DNA of 64,000 nt from Streptococcus tangpeifui (GTDB lineage Bacteria; Bacillota; Bacilli; Lactobacillales; Streptococcaceae), in contig NZ_JAAKDU010000006.1 in NCBI RefSeq assembly GCF_011038795.1, positions 1 to 64,000 of the forward strand, in the 5' to 3' direction. The notes under the pieces are model-generated. The model did no database searches and was not told where the DNA came from. It saw only the letters and a list, made by a program, of their open reading frames with translations. Both the position numbers and the translations under genes were made by a program. Below, piece after piece: positions 21,764-30,729 of the stretch; position 1 is the first letter of the stretch; every line of letters begins with the position of its first letter.

Positions 21764-23356
21764 ATGAAGGACAGAACGCATGCCATCTTGAATCGCTTGT
21801 TAGACTCTGAAATTCCGCTAACGGTCAGGTATCTTTCAACAGAATTTAAGGTTAGTGAAAGAACCATTCGTAATGAAATAAGGGTTATAAACGAGTTGTT
21901 GAGACAATGTCAGCTACCTTTAGTAAATGCCATCCGCTCCAAGGGGCTAGAATTAAATCTATCTCAGTTTGACAGAGAACGGCTAATGGCTTTTATTGGC
22001 CAACATTCAGGCTTCAAGTATCTTAGCCGAGAAGAAAGAGTATTAGATTTAATTTTGGATATAGCCTTTGGAGACGCGCCCGTCTTTTTAAAGAAAAAGG
22101 AGGAATGTTATCAGGTGTCAAAATCTTCTATTGATGAAGATATTCGGCAGGTAAGAAAAAATTTAGCCTATTACCAAATAAAAGTTATCAGCTTACCTAA
22201 GCAAGGGTTCAAGTTTCAGGGCAAAGAACAATTTATCAGGACCATGCTTTTTTCTATTGTGAGTTCAGTTTTAGTAGCTGAGGAACAAGGGAAGAAAGAG
22301 CTTGTTTATAAATATGTTAATAAAGAACGGTTGCATCATTTAGACACCATATACAGTAATGTCATTTCGCAGGTGGAAGTGAGTCCTTATCGGATAAACT
22401 TTAACCTCTTGACTTATATTTGGATTAATCGTCTCAGTCGTGGTCACTACATTTCGCCTTCTAGTAAAAGCGAGAGTCGCCGAGAGAAAAATGATCGCAT
22501 TTCAGCTTATATCAGTAGGGTTGCGAGTGAGTTTAAAGTTGGAGCTAGCACAGAGGAAGAGCGTTATATCTATTTCTTACTGAATAGTTTGAATAAGGAA
22601 AAAACGTATCATCCCTCCAATTGGCTGGATCTTCAACTATTAATCATGCAGCTTATCCAGTTTGTGGAGGAAGAAACAGGCATTCCTTTTAATAAAAAGG
22701 AAGTTCAGTTACAAGAAGCCCTATACAGTCATATGATTGGCATGGTTGACCGCATTAAAAACGGTCTCCAATTGGTCAATCCTCTTAAAGATAAAATCAA
22801 GCAAACGTATGGTGTCGTATATGCCGTTCTTGAAAAATTTTTAAGAAGAGAGCAGGACCAACTTGGTGGGATTATTACTGATGATGAGATTGCCTTTTTA
22901 ACCATTCATTTTTCTACAGCTTTGAGCGAAATTAACCAGAATAATCAGTATTGGTATCGTGCCATTGTCATTTGTAACCATGGGATTGCAACCGGTCGTT
23001 TGTTGGCAGAAAACCTGAAAGAGTACTTCAATATAGAAGTTCTAGCCGTTTTAAGCAGCCGCGAGATTGACTTGGTCGAAAAATTTGATGTTGATCTAGT
23101 TTTTTCAACAGTAAAACTGAATTATAAAGCCAAGCCTATCATGATTATGGATACTATTTTCAATGAGGAAACAAAACTGATGGTTCACAATTTTTTAGAA
23201 GCGAATCGACAGCATCAAAGGTTGATTACGAGGAAAAGCGACTATACAGAAATGTTCCAAATTCTGCTCAAAACGATAGAATCCCAGTTTGGAAAGTTGA
23301 CTAAAAATTTTTACAACGATTTGGAGAACCTATTTCGGAAAAATGGGCTAGGCTAA
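21764..23356 (+). CDS. BglG-family PRD transcriptional regulator
   Basis: The 530 residues begin with a helix-turn-helix (LSTEFKVSERTIRNEIRVIN, about 25-45) and a second HTH (about 110-140). Two PRD domains and an EIIB-like segment follow (VICNHGIATGRLLAEN, about residue 405). No clear EIIA domain follows, unlike GutR and CelR in this window. It heads an operon with an ascorbate-type PTS and presumably activates it. The invertase-like pattern of phosphorylation control cannot be read from sequence. Confidence 0.82.
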   Translation: MKDRTHAILNRLLDSEIPLTVRYLSTEFKVSERTIRNEIRVINELLRQCQLPLVNAIRSKGLELNLSQFDRERLMAFIGQHSGFKYLSREERVLDLILDIAFGDAPVFLKKKEECYQVSKSSIDEDIRQVRKNLAYYQIKVISLPKQGFKFQGKEQFIRTMLFSIVSSVLVAEEQGKKELVYKYVNKERLHHLDTIYSNVISQVEVSPYRINFNLLTYIWINRLSRGHYISPSSKSESRREKNDRISAYISRVASEFKVGASTEEERYIYFLLNSLNKEKTYHPSNWLDLQLLIMQLIQFVEEETGIPFNKKEVQLQEALYSHMIGMVDRIKNGLQLVNPLKDKIKQTYGVVYAVLEKFLRREQDQLGGIITDDEIAFLTIHFSTALSEINQNNQYWYRAIVICNHGIATGRLLAENLKEYFNIEVLAVLSSREIDLVEKFDVDLVFSTVKLNYKAKPIMIMDTIFNEETKLMVHNFLEANRQHQRLITRKSDYTEMFQILLKTIESQFGKLTKNFYNDLENLFRKNGLG

Positions 23357-23382
23357 CAATCAATCAAAAGGAGGTACAGCCT

Positions 23383-24153
23383 ATGATTCAAGATGTGCTA
23401 TCTGATGATAATATCTTGTTTGAAAAGGGAGATTTTACATGGCAGGAGGCCATTGAGCAGGTGGCAAAGCCGTTATTGGAGAAAAAGAATATCACCGAAG
23501 GATATGTTCAGGCCATGATCGAGGATGTCAAAAAGTACGGCCCTTATATTGTGATTGGTCCTCATCTGGCTTTAGCGCATGCTCGGCCAGAGGACGGTGC
23601 AAATCAGCTGGGGTTAAGTCTGGCTATTTTTCAAACTCCCGTTCACTTTGGTCACGAATTCAACGACCCTGTGAAAGTTATTTTTTGCTTATCTGCGGTA
23701 GATTCCTATTCGCATTTAAATATTATGAAGAGTTTAGTCAGCCTAATTAGAAAGGAAGATAATTTGAAAAAACTAGCTGACGCCTCAAATATTCAAATGG
23801 TTAAAAAATTTTGTTTACAGATGATTCAGAGGAGGAAAAATAATATGGCTAAAAAATTAAATATCCTGTTTGTTTGTGGAGCAGGATTAGGTTCTAGCTT
23901 TGCTGCTCAAATGGCTGCAGAGGATGTCCTAAATAAATACGGTATAGACGCTAAATTGGATCATGTTGATATTTCGACAGCCGCTTCTGTTGGTCCTGAT
24001 GTTATCATCACTGCTCAGAATTTTGAAAAACAATTTGCCCAATTTTCAATTGACCCAGAAAAAACGGCCTTGGTTTTTTTGAAGAATATTGTTTCCAGTC
24101 AGGAAATAGAAGAAAAATTACTGCCGGTTTTGCGAGAACGTAACTTCATCTAG
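23383..24153 (+). CDS. PTS EIIA and EIIB (ascorbate family) read as one fused frame
   Basis: Residues 1-142 form a Fru/Mtl/ascorbate-type EIIA domain with the likely phosphorylated His66 in LAHARPEDGA. Residues 155-256 form an EIIB with the active cysteine C165 in FVCGAGLGSS. These are normally separate genes. The EIIB part has its own start, ATG at 23845, nine bases after GGAGG. The run of six A at 23803-23808 is the likely fusion point: with seven, the EIIA would continue KKILFTDDSEEEK and stop at TAA 23841, just before the EIIB start. The fused tail seen instead (FCLQMIQRRKNN) is not domain-like. It may be a real deletion, transcript slippage, or a sequence error. Confidence 0.85.
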   Translation: MIQDVLSDDNILFEKGDFTWQEAIEQVAKPLLEKKNITEGYVQAMIEDVKKYGPYIVIGPHLALAHARPEDGANQLGLSLAIFQTPVHFGHEFNDPVKVIFCLSAVDSYSHLNIMKSLVSLIRKEDNLKKLADASNIQMVKKFCLQMIQRRKNNMAKKLNILFVCGAGLGSSFAAQMAAEDVLNKYGIDAKLDHVDISTAASVGPDVIITAQNFEKQFAQFSIDPEKTALVFLKNIVSSQEIEEKLLPVLRERNFI

Positions 24154-24179
24154 GTCATTACCATAAAGGAGGTAACACT

Positions 24180-25463
24180 ATGGGAGTCATTAATTTTATT
24201 ATCAATAATATTTTGACCCAGGCCTCAATTACGATTGCCTTAATTGCTATGCTTGGGTTGATCCTACAGAAAAAATCCATAGGTCAAATTATTTCAGGGA
24301 CTTTAAAGACGCTGCTCGGTTTTCAAGTCTTGAGTGCGGGTTCTAATATTATTGTTTCCAGTTTAACCTACTTTGGCAAAATTTTTCAAAAGGGATTCCA
24401 TACCCACGGTATTGTCCCTTCTATTGAGGCTATTAATGGTCAAGCGATGAATGATCTTGGTTTGGGAAGAGAGATAGCTCTAACTTTTCTGGCCATCTTT
24501 ATTGTTAATATTTTAATTGCCCGTTTTACAAAGTGGAACTATATCTTTTTAACTGGTCAAGCCTTACTCTGGATGGCTACCATGACCACGGTATTTGGTT
24601 ATTTTGCTGGCTTACGAGGCTTCTTACTAATTGTGATTGGTGGTATTGTTGGAGGAATTTTCGCAGTCGCCATGCCTGCCCTAGCTCAGCCGATTATTCG
24701 TAAAGTAACCGGTAATAATGATATTGCTCTTGGACATTTTTGTACCATTGGTTACTTATTTGAAGCTGGGGTAGCAAAAATTTTTGGAGAACGTGGAGAC
24801 AAAAAGAAGTCTATTGAGGACATCGAAATGCCTAAATCCTTTGAGTTTTTGCAAGATACTTACCTGTCTGTAATGGTGGTTATGGTTCCGCTATATCTCA
24901 TTACAGCAGCCTTTGCAGGATCAGGAGCGGTTAATACTGGCAGTCAAAACTATTTAATGTATGCTTTCTTGCAGTCTATTCAGTTTGTTGTTGGGATCTA
25001 TGTCTTGCTTGCAGGTGTTCGCCTCCTACTTGGGGAAATTGTTCCTGCCTTCCGCGGTATTGCGATGAAGCTGGTTCCAGATGCTATTCCTGCTTTGGAT
25101 TGCCCAGTCTTCTTCCCTTATTCTCCTAACGCTGTCATCCTAGGTTTTATTACAACAACTATTGGTACCATCGTAGCCATGTTTATTCTGCCAGTATTTG
25201 GATTGGCCATGATTCTCCCAGGAATGTTGACCAATTTCTTTGCTGGCGGCACCGCTGGGGTATTTGGAAATGCTGTAGGTGGACGCAGAGGAGCGATTAT
25301 TGGAGGGGTTGCTCATGGCTTTTTCATCACGCTTTTGCCCGCCTTATTGGTTACAGCCTTTAGTTCATTAGGCTTTGTCAATGCAACAGCTACTGATGTT
25401 GATACGGTTACAGCAGCTCTCCTCTATTACTGGATCTTAAGTCCCATTTTCAAAATGTTTTAG
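24180..25463 (+). CDS. PTS ascorbate-type EIIC component (UlaA-like)
   Basis: A 427-residue polytopic membrane protein of the ascorbate/AG superfamily EIIC (UlaA/SgaT). Typical features are QKKSIGQIISGTLKTLLGFQVL near the start and FAGGTAGVFGNAVGGRRGAI near the end. It lies 26 bases after the EIIA-EIIB frame and has a good ribosome site (AAGGAGG). Members of this family import L-ascorbate or other sugar acids and pentitols. The substrate here is not clear, because the usual UlaD/E/F enzymes are absent. Confidence 0.88.
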   Translation: MGVINFIINNILTQASITIALIAMLGLILQKKSIGQIISGTLKTLLGFQVLSAGSNIIVSSLTYFGKIFQKGFHTHGIVPSIEAINGQAMNDLGLGREIALTFLAIFIVNILIARFTKWNYIFLTGQALLWMATMTTVFGYFAGLRGFLLIVIGGIVGGIFAVAMPALAQPIIRKVTGNNDIALGHFCTIGYLFEAGVAKIFGERGDKKKSIEDIEMPKSFEFLQDTYLSVMVVMVPLYLITAAFAGSGAVNTGSQNYLMYAFLQSIQFVVGIYVLLAGVRLLLGEIVPAFRGIAMKLVPDAIPALDCPVFFPYSPNAVILGFITTTIGTIVAMFILPVFGLAMILPGMLTNFFAGGTAGVFGNAVGGRRGAIIGGVAHGFFITLLPALLVTAFSSLGFVNATATDVDTVTAALLYYWILSPIFKMF

Positions 25464-25495
25464 CTAACCTATCAGCTTAAGAAAGGAGGATAACC

Positions 25496-25894
25496 GTGTT
25501 CAAATTTTTAAAGAAAATCCCTAAACCTAGTCCAGAAAGCCAAACTGCTCTCCCAAAATACAGTGAGGAAGAGCTCGAAAAGTTTAAGCAGGAACTTGAA
25601 GACTTGCTGCAGGTAAAAGAAGAGCACCTAGACGATGCTCAATATTTCGAAAAGTTAGGTTTGCTCTATGCCCAAGTGTCTCAAGAAGAGGAGGCAATTA
25701 AAAATCTTGAAAAGAGCCTGTCCATTAAATTATCTATGGGAGACGGTTATAAAAAACTGATGTCACTTTACAATCAAAAAAGAAGAGAAGCAGCCCGTTC
25801 TCATGATGATGAATTGATAGAGTACTATATGGGGAAAATGGATGATATGCGAAATATCGCTAAAAAAGTGACCCTAACAGCTAAGGAGGATTAA
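25496..25894 (+). CDS. Small TPR-like protein of unknown function in a PTS operon
   Basis: A 132-residue, highly charged, helical protein. Residues about 45-75 (YFEKLGLLYAQVSQEEEAIK then NLEKSLSIK) resemble a tetratricopeptide repeat, and the rest looks coiled. It starts with GTG at 25496, after AAAGGAGG. No enzyme motif is visible. It lies between the EIIC and aldolase genes, so a role in binding PTS or enzyme partners is possible, but this is inference from position. Confidence 0.6.
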   Translation: MFKFLKKIPKPSPESQTALPKYSEEELEKFKQELEDLLQVKEEHLDDAQYFEKLGLLYAQVSQEEEAIKNLEKSLSIKLSMGDGYKKLMSLYNQKRREAARSHDDELIEYYMGKMDDMRNIAKKVTLTAKED

Positions 25895-25896
25895 AG

Positions 25897-26754
25897 ATGT
25901 ATAAAACCTTAAAAGAAATTACAGATAAGGCAGACCAATTAAATATGACTGTCGGTGCCTTTAATATGCATAATTTAGAGATGCTTCCTAGCATGATCAG
26001 AGGTGCCCAAGAAGTTGGACTGCCAATAGTGATTCAAACCAGTGTAGCAACAGCCCAATACATTGGCTATGATGTCATTGTAGCGGTGTGCAAGCAGTTA
26101 GCCAATAACGATTTGGTTGATGTTGCTCTTCACTTGGATCACGCCAGAGATTTTGATGCAATTAGAGCTGCTATTGAAGCCGGCTATTCAAGTGTTATGT
26201 TCGATGGTTCAAATCTCCCCTTTAAAGAAAATATTGCAAAAACCAAAGCAGTCGTTGATTATGCGCATGCTAGAGGCGTTTCTGTAGAAGGAGAACTGGG
26301 CACTATTGGGGGAACAGAAGAAGGTATCTCGGTTTCTGAAGATGATAAAGAATATACGAGACCTAATGATGCTGTTCGATTTTTAGCAGAAACTGGTGTT
26401 GATGCCTTAGCTGTCGGGATTGGGACAAACCATGGCCAATTTAAATCTAAAACCAATGTCAAGATTCCTCTACTAAAAGAAATTCACAGTCTTGTTGATG
26501 TTCCGCTTGTTATACATGGAGGAACGGGTGTCAAAGAAGAGGATTATCCAGAATTAATTAATAATGGGATTAGAAAATTCAATGTTGGAACTGAACTATT
26601 GGTCGGCTGGACAGCGGTTGCTAAGGAAACGTTTGGAGCAACTGAGGTTAATAAATCCCTGCGTTACAATATTATTCCATGCAATGATAAGGTTAAGGAG
26701 ATTGTTAAACACAAACTAAGCCTCTTTATGAATAGTGACAGTCCTCTAAAATAG
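25897..26754 (+). CDS. Class II fructose-bisphosphate aldolase family protein
   Basis: A zinc-dependent aldolase of the FbaA/GatY/KbaY family, 285 residues. Zinc and catalytic features are visible: HLDHARD (about 80-86), EGELGTIGG (about 130), and the GGTG phosphate loop in VIHGGTGV (about 210). The length fits GatY/KbaY-type ketose bisphosphate aldolases rather than glycolytic Fba. It lies two bases after the TPR gene. It probably splits the phosphorylated product of the adjacent PTS pathway into two trioses. Confidence 0.87.
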   Translation: MYKTLKEITDKADQLNMTVGAFNMHNLEMLPSMIRGAQEVGLPIVIQTSVATAQYIGYDVIVAVCKQLANNDLVDVALHLDHARDFDAIRAAIEAGYSSVMFDGSNLPFKENIAKTKAVVDYAHARGVSVEGELGTIGGTEEGISVSEDDKEYTRPNDAVRFLAETGVDALAVGIGTNHGQFKSKTNVKIPLLKEIHSLVDVPLVIHGGTGVKEEDYPELINNGIRKFNVGTELLVGWTAVAKETFGATEVNKSLRYNIIPCNDKVKEIVKHKLSLFMNSDSPLK

Positions 26755-26763
26755 GAGGAGTCA

Positions 26764-27366
26764 ATGAAAGAAACCTTACTTTTAATAGCTGGTCCGCCGG
26801 CGACAGGAAAATCTTATTTAGTCGGTTTAATTGAAAAAATTCAGCCAAGCTTATACAAAATAACACCTGATGAACTAAAAGAGGCAATTGCTGACAGCAA
26901 AGGATTTAACAGTTTAGAAGAAAAGGCGGCTTTGGAAACCACTGTTTGGAAATCTTATTACCAAGCTTTGGAGGCTTATATGATGGTCGGTAAGAAGATT
27001 GTTGTCAGTGAGTATCCTTTTTCCGACAAACAAAAGCCTGCTTTGCTAACGTTAGCTGATCGTTATTCATACGAAATCATTACCGTTCGCTTGGTCGCTG
27101 ATTTTGAAGTTCTATGGCAAAGACGCTATCACAGAGATCGCGAAGCCAGCAGGCATCTGAGCCATATTATGACGCATTATCACTACGGCGACCAGTTATT
27201 CCAGCGCGAATTAGCAGACAATCATATTACAAAAAACGAATTTTGGGATATCCTCAAGAAGAGAGATTACAATCATTTTCAACTAGGCCAACTATTTGAA
27301 TTTGATGTCAGTGATTTCGCAAAGGTAGATTACACTGACCTTTTGGCCTATCTTGCTAAGCTATAA
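26764..27366 (+). CDS. P-loop kinase-like protein
   Basis: A 200-residue P-loop NTPase with Walker A GPPATGKS (residues 10-17) and the small-molecule kinase layout of zeta-toxin or gluconokinase-like proteins. Its neighbours are a sugar PTS and a bisphosphate aldolase. It could phosphorylate the sugar phosphate delivered by the PTS to give the aldolase a bisphosphate substrate. That role is inferred from context. It ends the operon. Confidence 0.65.
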   Translation: MKETLLLIAGPPATGKSYLVGLIEKIQPSLYKITPDELKEAIADSKGFNSLEEKAALETTVWKSYYQALEAYMMVGKKIVVSEYPFSDKQKPALLTLADRYSYEIITVRLVADFEVLWQRRYHRDREASRHLSHIMTHYHYGDQLFQRELADNHITKNEFWDILKKRDYNHFQLGQLFEFDVSDFAKVDYTDLLAYLAKL

Positions 27367-27780
27367 TTTACGGCTTCTCTTTAAGAATCAAAACGATACG
27401 TTGCGTTGTTGACTCCAATTTGTCGGACAAAGAATGGCCTGAACCTTAGATCCTGTCCACCTTAATTTTCTTTGAGTAGGATTTAATAGAATTGCCCAAC
27501 TTTTAACAAAATCGTCAAATACTACAAAGGCCCCATTCGTTAAGGTGGGGCTCTTTGTAGCGTACTTAGTAATAACTAAATGAAAGAAGAGAGGATGTGA
27601 TATGAAATTGTATTATTATCTTTCCAAATAATTTTAGAAGAATAAAAGAGGTTTTTGTGAACGCTTGTTTGATACGTTTTGCTCTTATATTATGATAGGC
27701 AAGGAAGGTACCACTAGTATAGTAAAGTAACCATGCACTATAATGAGATCCAGCCCAAATTACTTGTGGCTGATTTTACA
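27367..27780. other. Gene-free stretch after the aldolase operon
   Basis: An imperfect hairpin at 27522-27560 (CTACAAAG and CCCC pairing with GGGG and CTTTGTAG) may be a terminator for the plus-strand operon, although no T run follows. A nine-codon frame at 27602 (MKLYYYLSK) is too short to claim. A weak cre-like TGTGAACGCTTGTT lies near 27656. Nothing else is recognised. Confidence 0.4.
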
Positions 27781-27815
27781 AAAAGGCTTGAAGCATATCA
27801 CTTCAAGCCTTTTGA
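27781..27815. terminator. Bidirectional terminator between the aldolase operon and galU
   Basis: AAAAGGCTTGAAG and CTTCAAGCCTTTT form a perfect 13-base stem around seven bases. It lies just beyond the galU stop and serves the minus-strand transcript; the A and T flanks allow both directions. Confidence 0.85.
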
Positions 27816-27828
27816 TTTGTTATAAATT

Positions 27829-28743
27829 TTAGTCTTCTTGCTTTCCAGACAGTTCTTTCCCCAGTTTAATGATGTAATCTTTAAGATCATCTTTAACTTG
27901 AGGATGCTGTAAAGCATAATCAATGGAAGTTTTCATAAAGCCAAACTTATCGCCGACATCATAGCGTTTACCGGTAAATTCACGCGCAAAGACGCGTTGG
28001 GTTTTATTGAGGGTATCAATGGCATCGGTTAATTGAACTTCGTTGCCTGCTCCCGGCGCTTGGGTTTCCAAGATTTCAAAAATTTCCGGTGTCAGGAGGT
28101 AGCGCCCGATGATGGCTAAGTCACTTGGAGCCTCTTCGGGTTCTGGCTTCTCGACAAAAGTTTCAACGGAATACAGGCCCTTATGCCCTTCACCTTGGGG
28201 AGCAATGACCCCGTAGGCAGAAACATCTTCGTGAGGGACAGGCATAACGGCGATAGTGGAGGCGTGAGTTTCTTTATAATCATTGATGAGCTGCTGAGTC
28301 AAAGGAACAGCTTTGTCATCGGTAATGTCCATCAGATCATCACCTAACATAACGACAAAGGGTTCATTTCCAACGAAAGCTTTGGCTTGCAGGACAGCAT
28401 CTCCAAGACCGCGTGGGTGACTCTGGCGGATAAAGTGGAGGTTAATAGCCGTTGTGTCATTAACCAATTTAAGTAGGTCAGTTTTGCCCTTCTGCTCCAA
28501 GTTGTATTCTAATTCAAAGTTAGAGTCAAAGTGGTCTTCGATGGAGCGTTTGGCTTTACCGGTTACCACCAAGATGTCTTCAATCCCTGATTTGAGGGCC
28601 TCTTCAACAATAAATTGAATAGTCGGTTTGTCTACAATTGGTAACATTTCCTTGGCTAAGGCCTTGGTTGCTGGCAAGAAACGAGTTCCTAACCCGGCAG
28701 CTGGAATGACGGCTTTTCTTACTTTAGTCATACTGTCTTTCAT
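27829..28743 (-). CDS. galU: UTP-glucose-1-phosphate uridylyltransferase
   Basis: Makes UDP-glucose for wall polysaccharides, glycolipids and galactose metabolism. The 304 residues show the nucleotidyltransferase loop [18 protein letters not shown] with [11 protein letters not shown], and GDDLMD for metal binding. The ATG at 28743 has its AAGGA too close. The ATG at 28731 (MTKVRKAV) matches the usual family start and may be the true one. It lies downstream of gpsA on the same strand with a 24-base gap, a conserved streptococcal pair. Confidence 0.95.
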   Translation of the reverse strand: MKDSMTKVRKAVIPAAGLGTRFLPATKALAKEMLPIVDKPTIQFIVEEALKSGIEDILVVTGKAKRSIEDHFDSNFELEYNLEQKGKTDLLKLVNDTTAINLHFIRQSHPRGLGDAVLQAKAFVGNEPFVVMLGDDLMDITDDKAVPLTQQLINDYKETHASTIAVMPVPHEDVSAYGVIAPQGEGHKGLYSVETFVEKPEPEEAPSDLAIIGRYLLTPEIFEILETQAPGAGNEVQLTDAIDTLNKTQRVFAREFTGKRYDVGDKFGFMKTSIDYALQHPQVKDDLKDYIIKLGKELSGKQED

Positions 28744-28767
28744 TTCCTTCTTATTTATTCTTTTAGT

Positions 28768-29796
28768 TTATTTTTTATCTTCCTGCCATTCATTTTCTGA
28801 ACGCAGTTCATTAGACATCATATTAAAGATGGATTCCTTAAAATCAGCACCTTCATAGATAGCCTTATAAATAGCTGTGGTGATTGGCATATAGACGCCG
28901 AGTTGCTGGGCCAATTCATAGGCCACCTTTGTCGTTGAAATGCCTTCGATTACCATCCCCATGTTGCGCTCAACATCTTCTAATTTTTCACCGCGTCCTA
29001 GGGCATCACCGGCCCGCCAATTGCGAGAATGAACAGAAGTCCCAGTAACAATCAAATCACCGACTCCAGACAGACCGCTATAGGTCAGAGGATTGGCTCC
29101 CATCTTAACACCCAGACGAGTGATTTCAGCCAAGCCACGAGTGATAATAGCTGCCTTGGCATTGTCACCATACCCCATACCATGCAGAGCACCAGCTCCA
29201 ACGGCAATGATATTTTTCAAAGCCCCAGCTGTTTCCACTCCAATAACGTCTTGATTGGTATAGAGGCGGAAGTAATGATTGCTGAAGATAGCCTGAACAT
29301 ATTTAGCAGCTTCCAAATCTTTAGAAGCGGCTGTAATCAGAGTGATATCACGGACAATAGTTTCTTCAGCATGACTTGGTCCAGAAACAACCACGATTTC
29401 GCTGCGTAAATCAGCAGGAATCTCTTCTTCCAGAATGGTTGATAGGCGTTCATGGGTACCAGGCTCTAAGCCTTTAGAAGCGTGCATGATGACAACCTTG
29501 TGGTCGAGAATTTCAGCTACCTGTTTAGCTACTAGACGTGTCACCTTGGTTGGTACTACAAAAAGAATTGCATCAATGCCATCCAAAGTTTGCCTTAGGT
29601 CCTTGTAAGCTTTAATCTTATCATCCAGCACAACATCCTTGAAATACAAGGTATTGGTATGCTGGTCATTGATTTCATCAATCTGTTCGGGGATATTTCC
29701 CCAAATGCGGACCTCATGCCCGTTGTCATTCAGTACCTGAGCGAGAGCAGTCCCCCAAGAACCCGGTCCCAAGACAGCAACTTTTTGTTTTGTCAT
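28768..29796 (-). CDS. gpsA: Glycerol-3-phosphate dehydrogenase [NAD(P)+]
   Basis: Reduces dihydroxyacetone phosphate to sn-glycerol 3-phosphate for phospholipid synthesis. About 342 residues start [19 protein letters not shown], with the Rossmann GPGSWG loop. The catalytic-domain segments [12 protein letters not shown] and [11 protein letters not shown] are visible. GGAG precedes the ATG at 29796 by about eight bases. An upstream in-frame start at 29814 has no site. Confidence 0.96.
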   Translation of the reverse strand: MTKQKVAVLGPGSWGTALAQVLNDNGHEVRIWGNIPEQIDEINDQHTNTLYFKDVVLDDKIKAYKDLRQTLDGIDAILFVVPTKVTRLVAKQVAEILDHKVVIMHASKGLEPGTHERLSTILEEEIPADLRSEIVVVSGPSHAEETIVRDITLITAASKDLEAAKYVQAIFSNHYFRLYTNQDVIGVETAGALKNIIAVGAGALHGMGYGDNAKAAIITRGLAEITRLGVKMGANPLTYSGLSGVGDLIVTGTSVHSRNWRAGDALGRGEKLEDVERNMGMVIEGISTTKVAYELAQQLGVYMPITTAIYKAIYEGADFKESIFNMMSNELRSENEWQEDKK

Positions 29797-29966
29797 AATA
29801 GGTCTCCATATCATAGTATCACTTTCATTATATCATAAAATGAAGATACCACGGACAAAAGCAAGTTAAATAATTCAAATGACTGATGAGGAGTGGACAA
29901 ACAGTCATGATAGCTTAGCCCTCACCCACAAAGCATTGTAATCTCTGAAGATTACGTATAAAAAAT

Positions 29967-30075
29967 TGGTAAATCGTTGTGAAATGACGATTTTGATTTT
30001 CCTCGCTCTCCCATTTTGAGGATCAGACCTCTACGCTCCCTTGTTTTAAGGCGGCAGGTCTTTGGCAGGCTGTCC
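29967..30075 (+). repeat. Left arm of an inverted repeat flanking dut-radA-rlmB
   Basis: The block TTGGTAAATCGTTGTGAAAT, then GATTTTGATTTTCCTCGCTC, CCCATTTTGAGG and TTGTTTTAAGGCGGCAGG, reappears reverse-complemented at 33025-33140. The intergenic region 29797-30200 otherwise holds no gene. Confidence 0.75.
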
Positions 30076-30204
30076 TCAGATCACAAAATCGAGGGTTCAG
30101 TTTTCGCAAGGTCCTAGTCCAATCAACTCAAGGACAATTAATCCAGCTTGTTCGAAGATTTTCTTGAGAAATTCATAGACTAGGCTGGCTTTTTCCTTTT
30201 TAAT

Positions 30205-30226
30205 GACGAATATCTTAGTGTATAAT
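30205..30226 (+). promoter_or_regulatory. dut-radA promoter with a near-match competence box
   Basis: GACGAATA at 30205-30212 differs by one base from the streptococcal sigma-X (ComX) box TACGAATA and is preceded by T-rich sequence. A TATAAT box for the housekeeping sigma factor follows at 30221-30226. In S. pneumoniae the dut-radA operon belongs to the late competence regulon, which makes the match credible but not proven here. Confidence 0.4.
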
Positions 30227-30258
30227 AGGAAACAGTAAAAACTGATGCGAGGTTAGTA

Positions 30259-30705
30259 ATGACAAAAATTCGTGGTTTTGAGCTGGTCAGCTCTTACAGC
30301 AATCAAGATCTCTTACCCAAACGTGAGACAGCTCATGCAGCTGGTTATGACCTGAAGGTGGCAGAAACTACCAAAATTGAACCGGGAGAAATTGTTCTCG
30401 TGCCAACAGGGATCAAGGCTTATATGCAGCCGGGAGAAGTCCTTTATCTTTATGATCGCTCTTCTAATCCGCGTAAAAAGGGTTTAGTGCTCATCAATTC
30501 AGTTGGGGTTATCGATGGTGACTACTATGGCAATCCCAATAATGAAGGGCATATTTTTGCGCAAATGCAAAATATCACGGATAAAATGGTGACCTTGGAA
30601 GTTGGGGACCGCATTGTCCAAGCTGTCTTTGCCCCCTATCTGGTAGCAGATGGTGATCAGGCAGTGGGAGTTCGCTCAGGTGGTTTTGGTAGCACAGGCC
30701 GATAA
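30259..30705 (+). CDS. dut: dUTP diphosphatase
   Basis: Hydrolyses dUTP to dUMP, keeping uracil out of DNA. The 148 residues carry the trimeric dUTPase motifs AHAAGYDL, YDRSSNPRKKGLVLINSVGV(I)DGDYYGN and the C-terminal GGFGSTGR. It begins a dut-radA-rlmB run. Confidence 0.93.
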   Translation: MTKIRGFELVSSYSNQDLLPKRETAHAAGYDLKVAETTKIEPGEIVLVPTGIKAYMQPGEVLYLYDRSSNPRKKGLVLINSVGVIDGDYYGNPNNEGHIFAQMQNITDKMVTLEVGDRIVQAVFAPYLVADGDQAVGVRSGGFGSTGR

Positions 30706-30729
30706 GCAAGCAGAAGGAGGACGATAACG

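Noticed and set aside
27602..27631. A nine-codon frame, MKLYYYLSK, after the aldolase operon, as a pheromone-like peptide
   Set aside because: It has no leader and no regulator beside it. It is too short to support without expression data.
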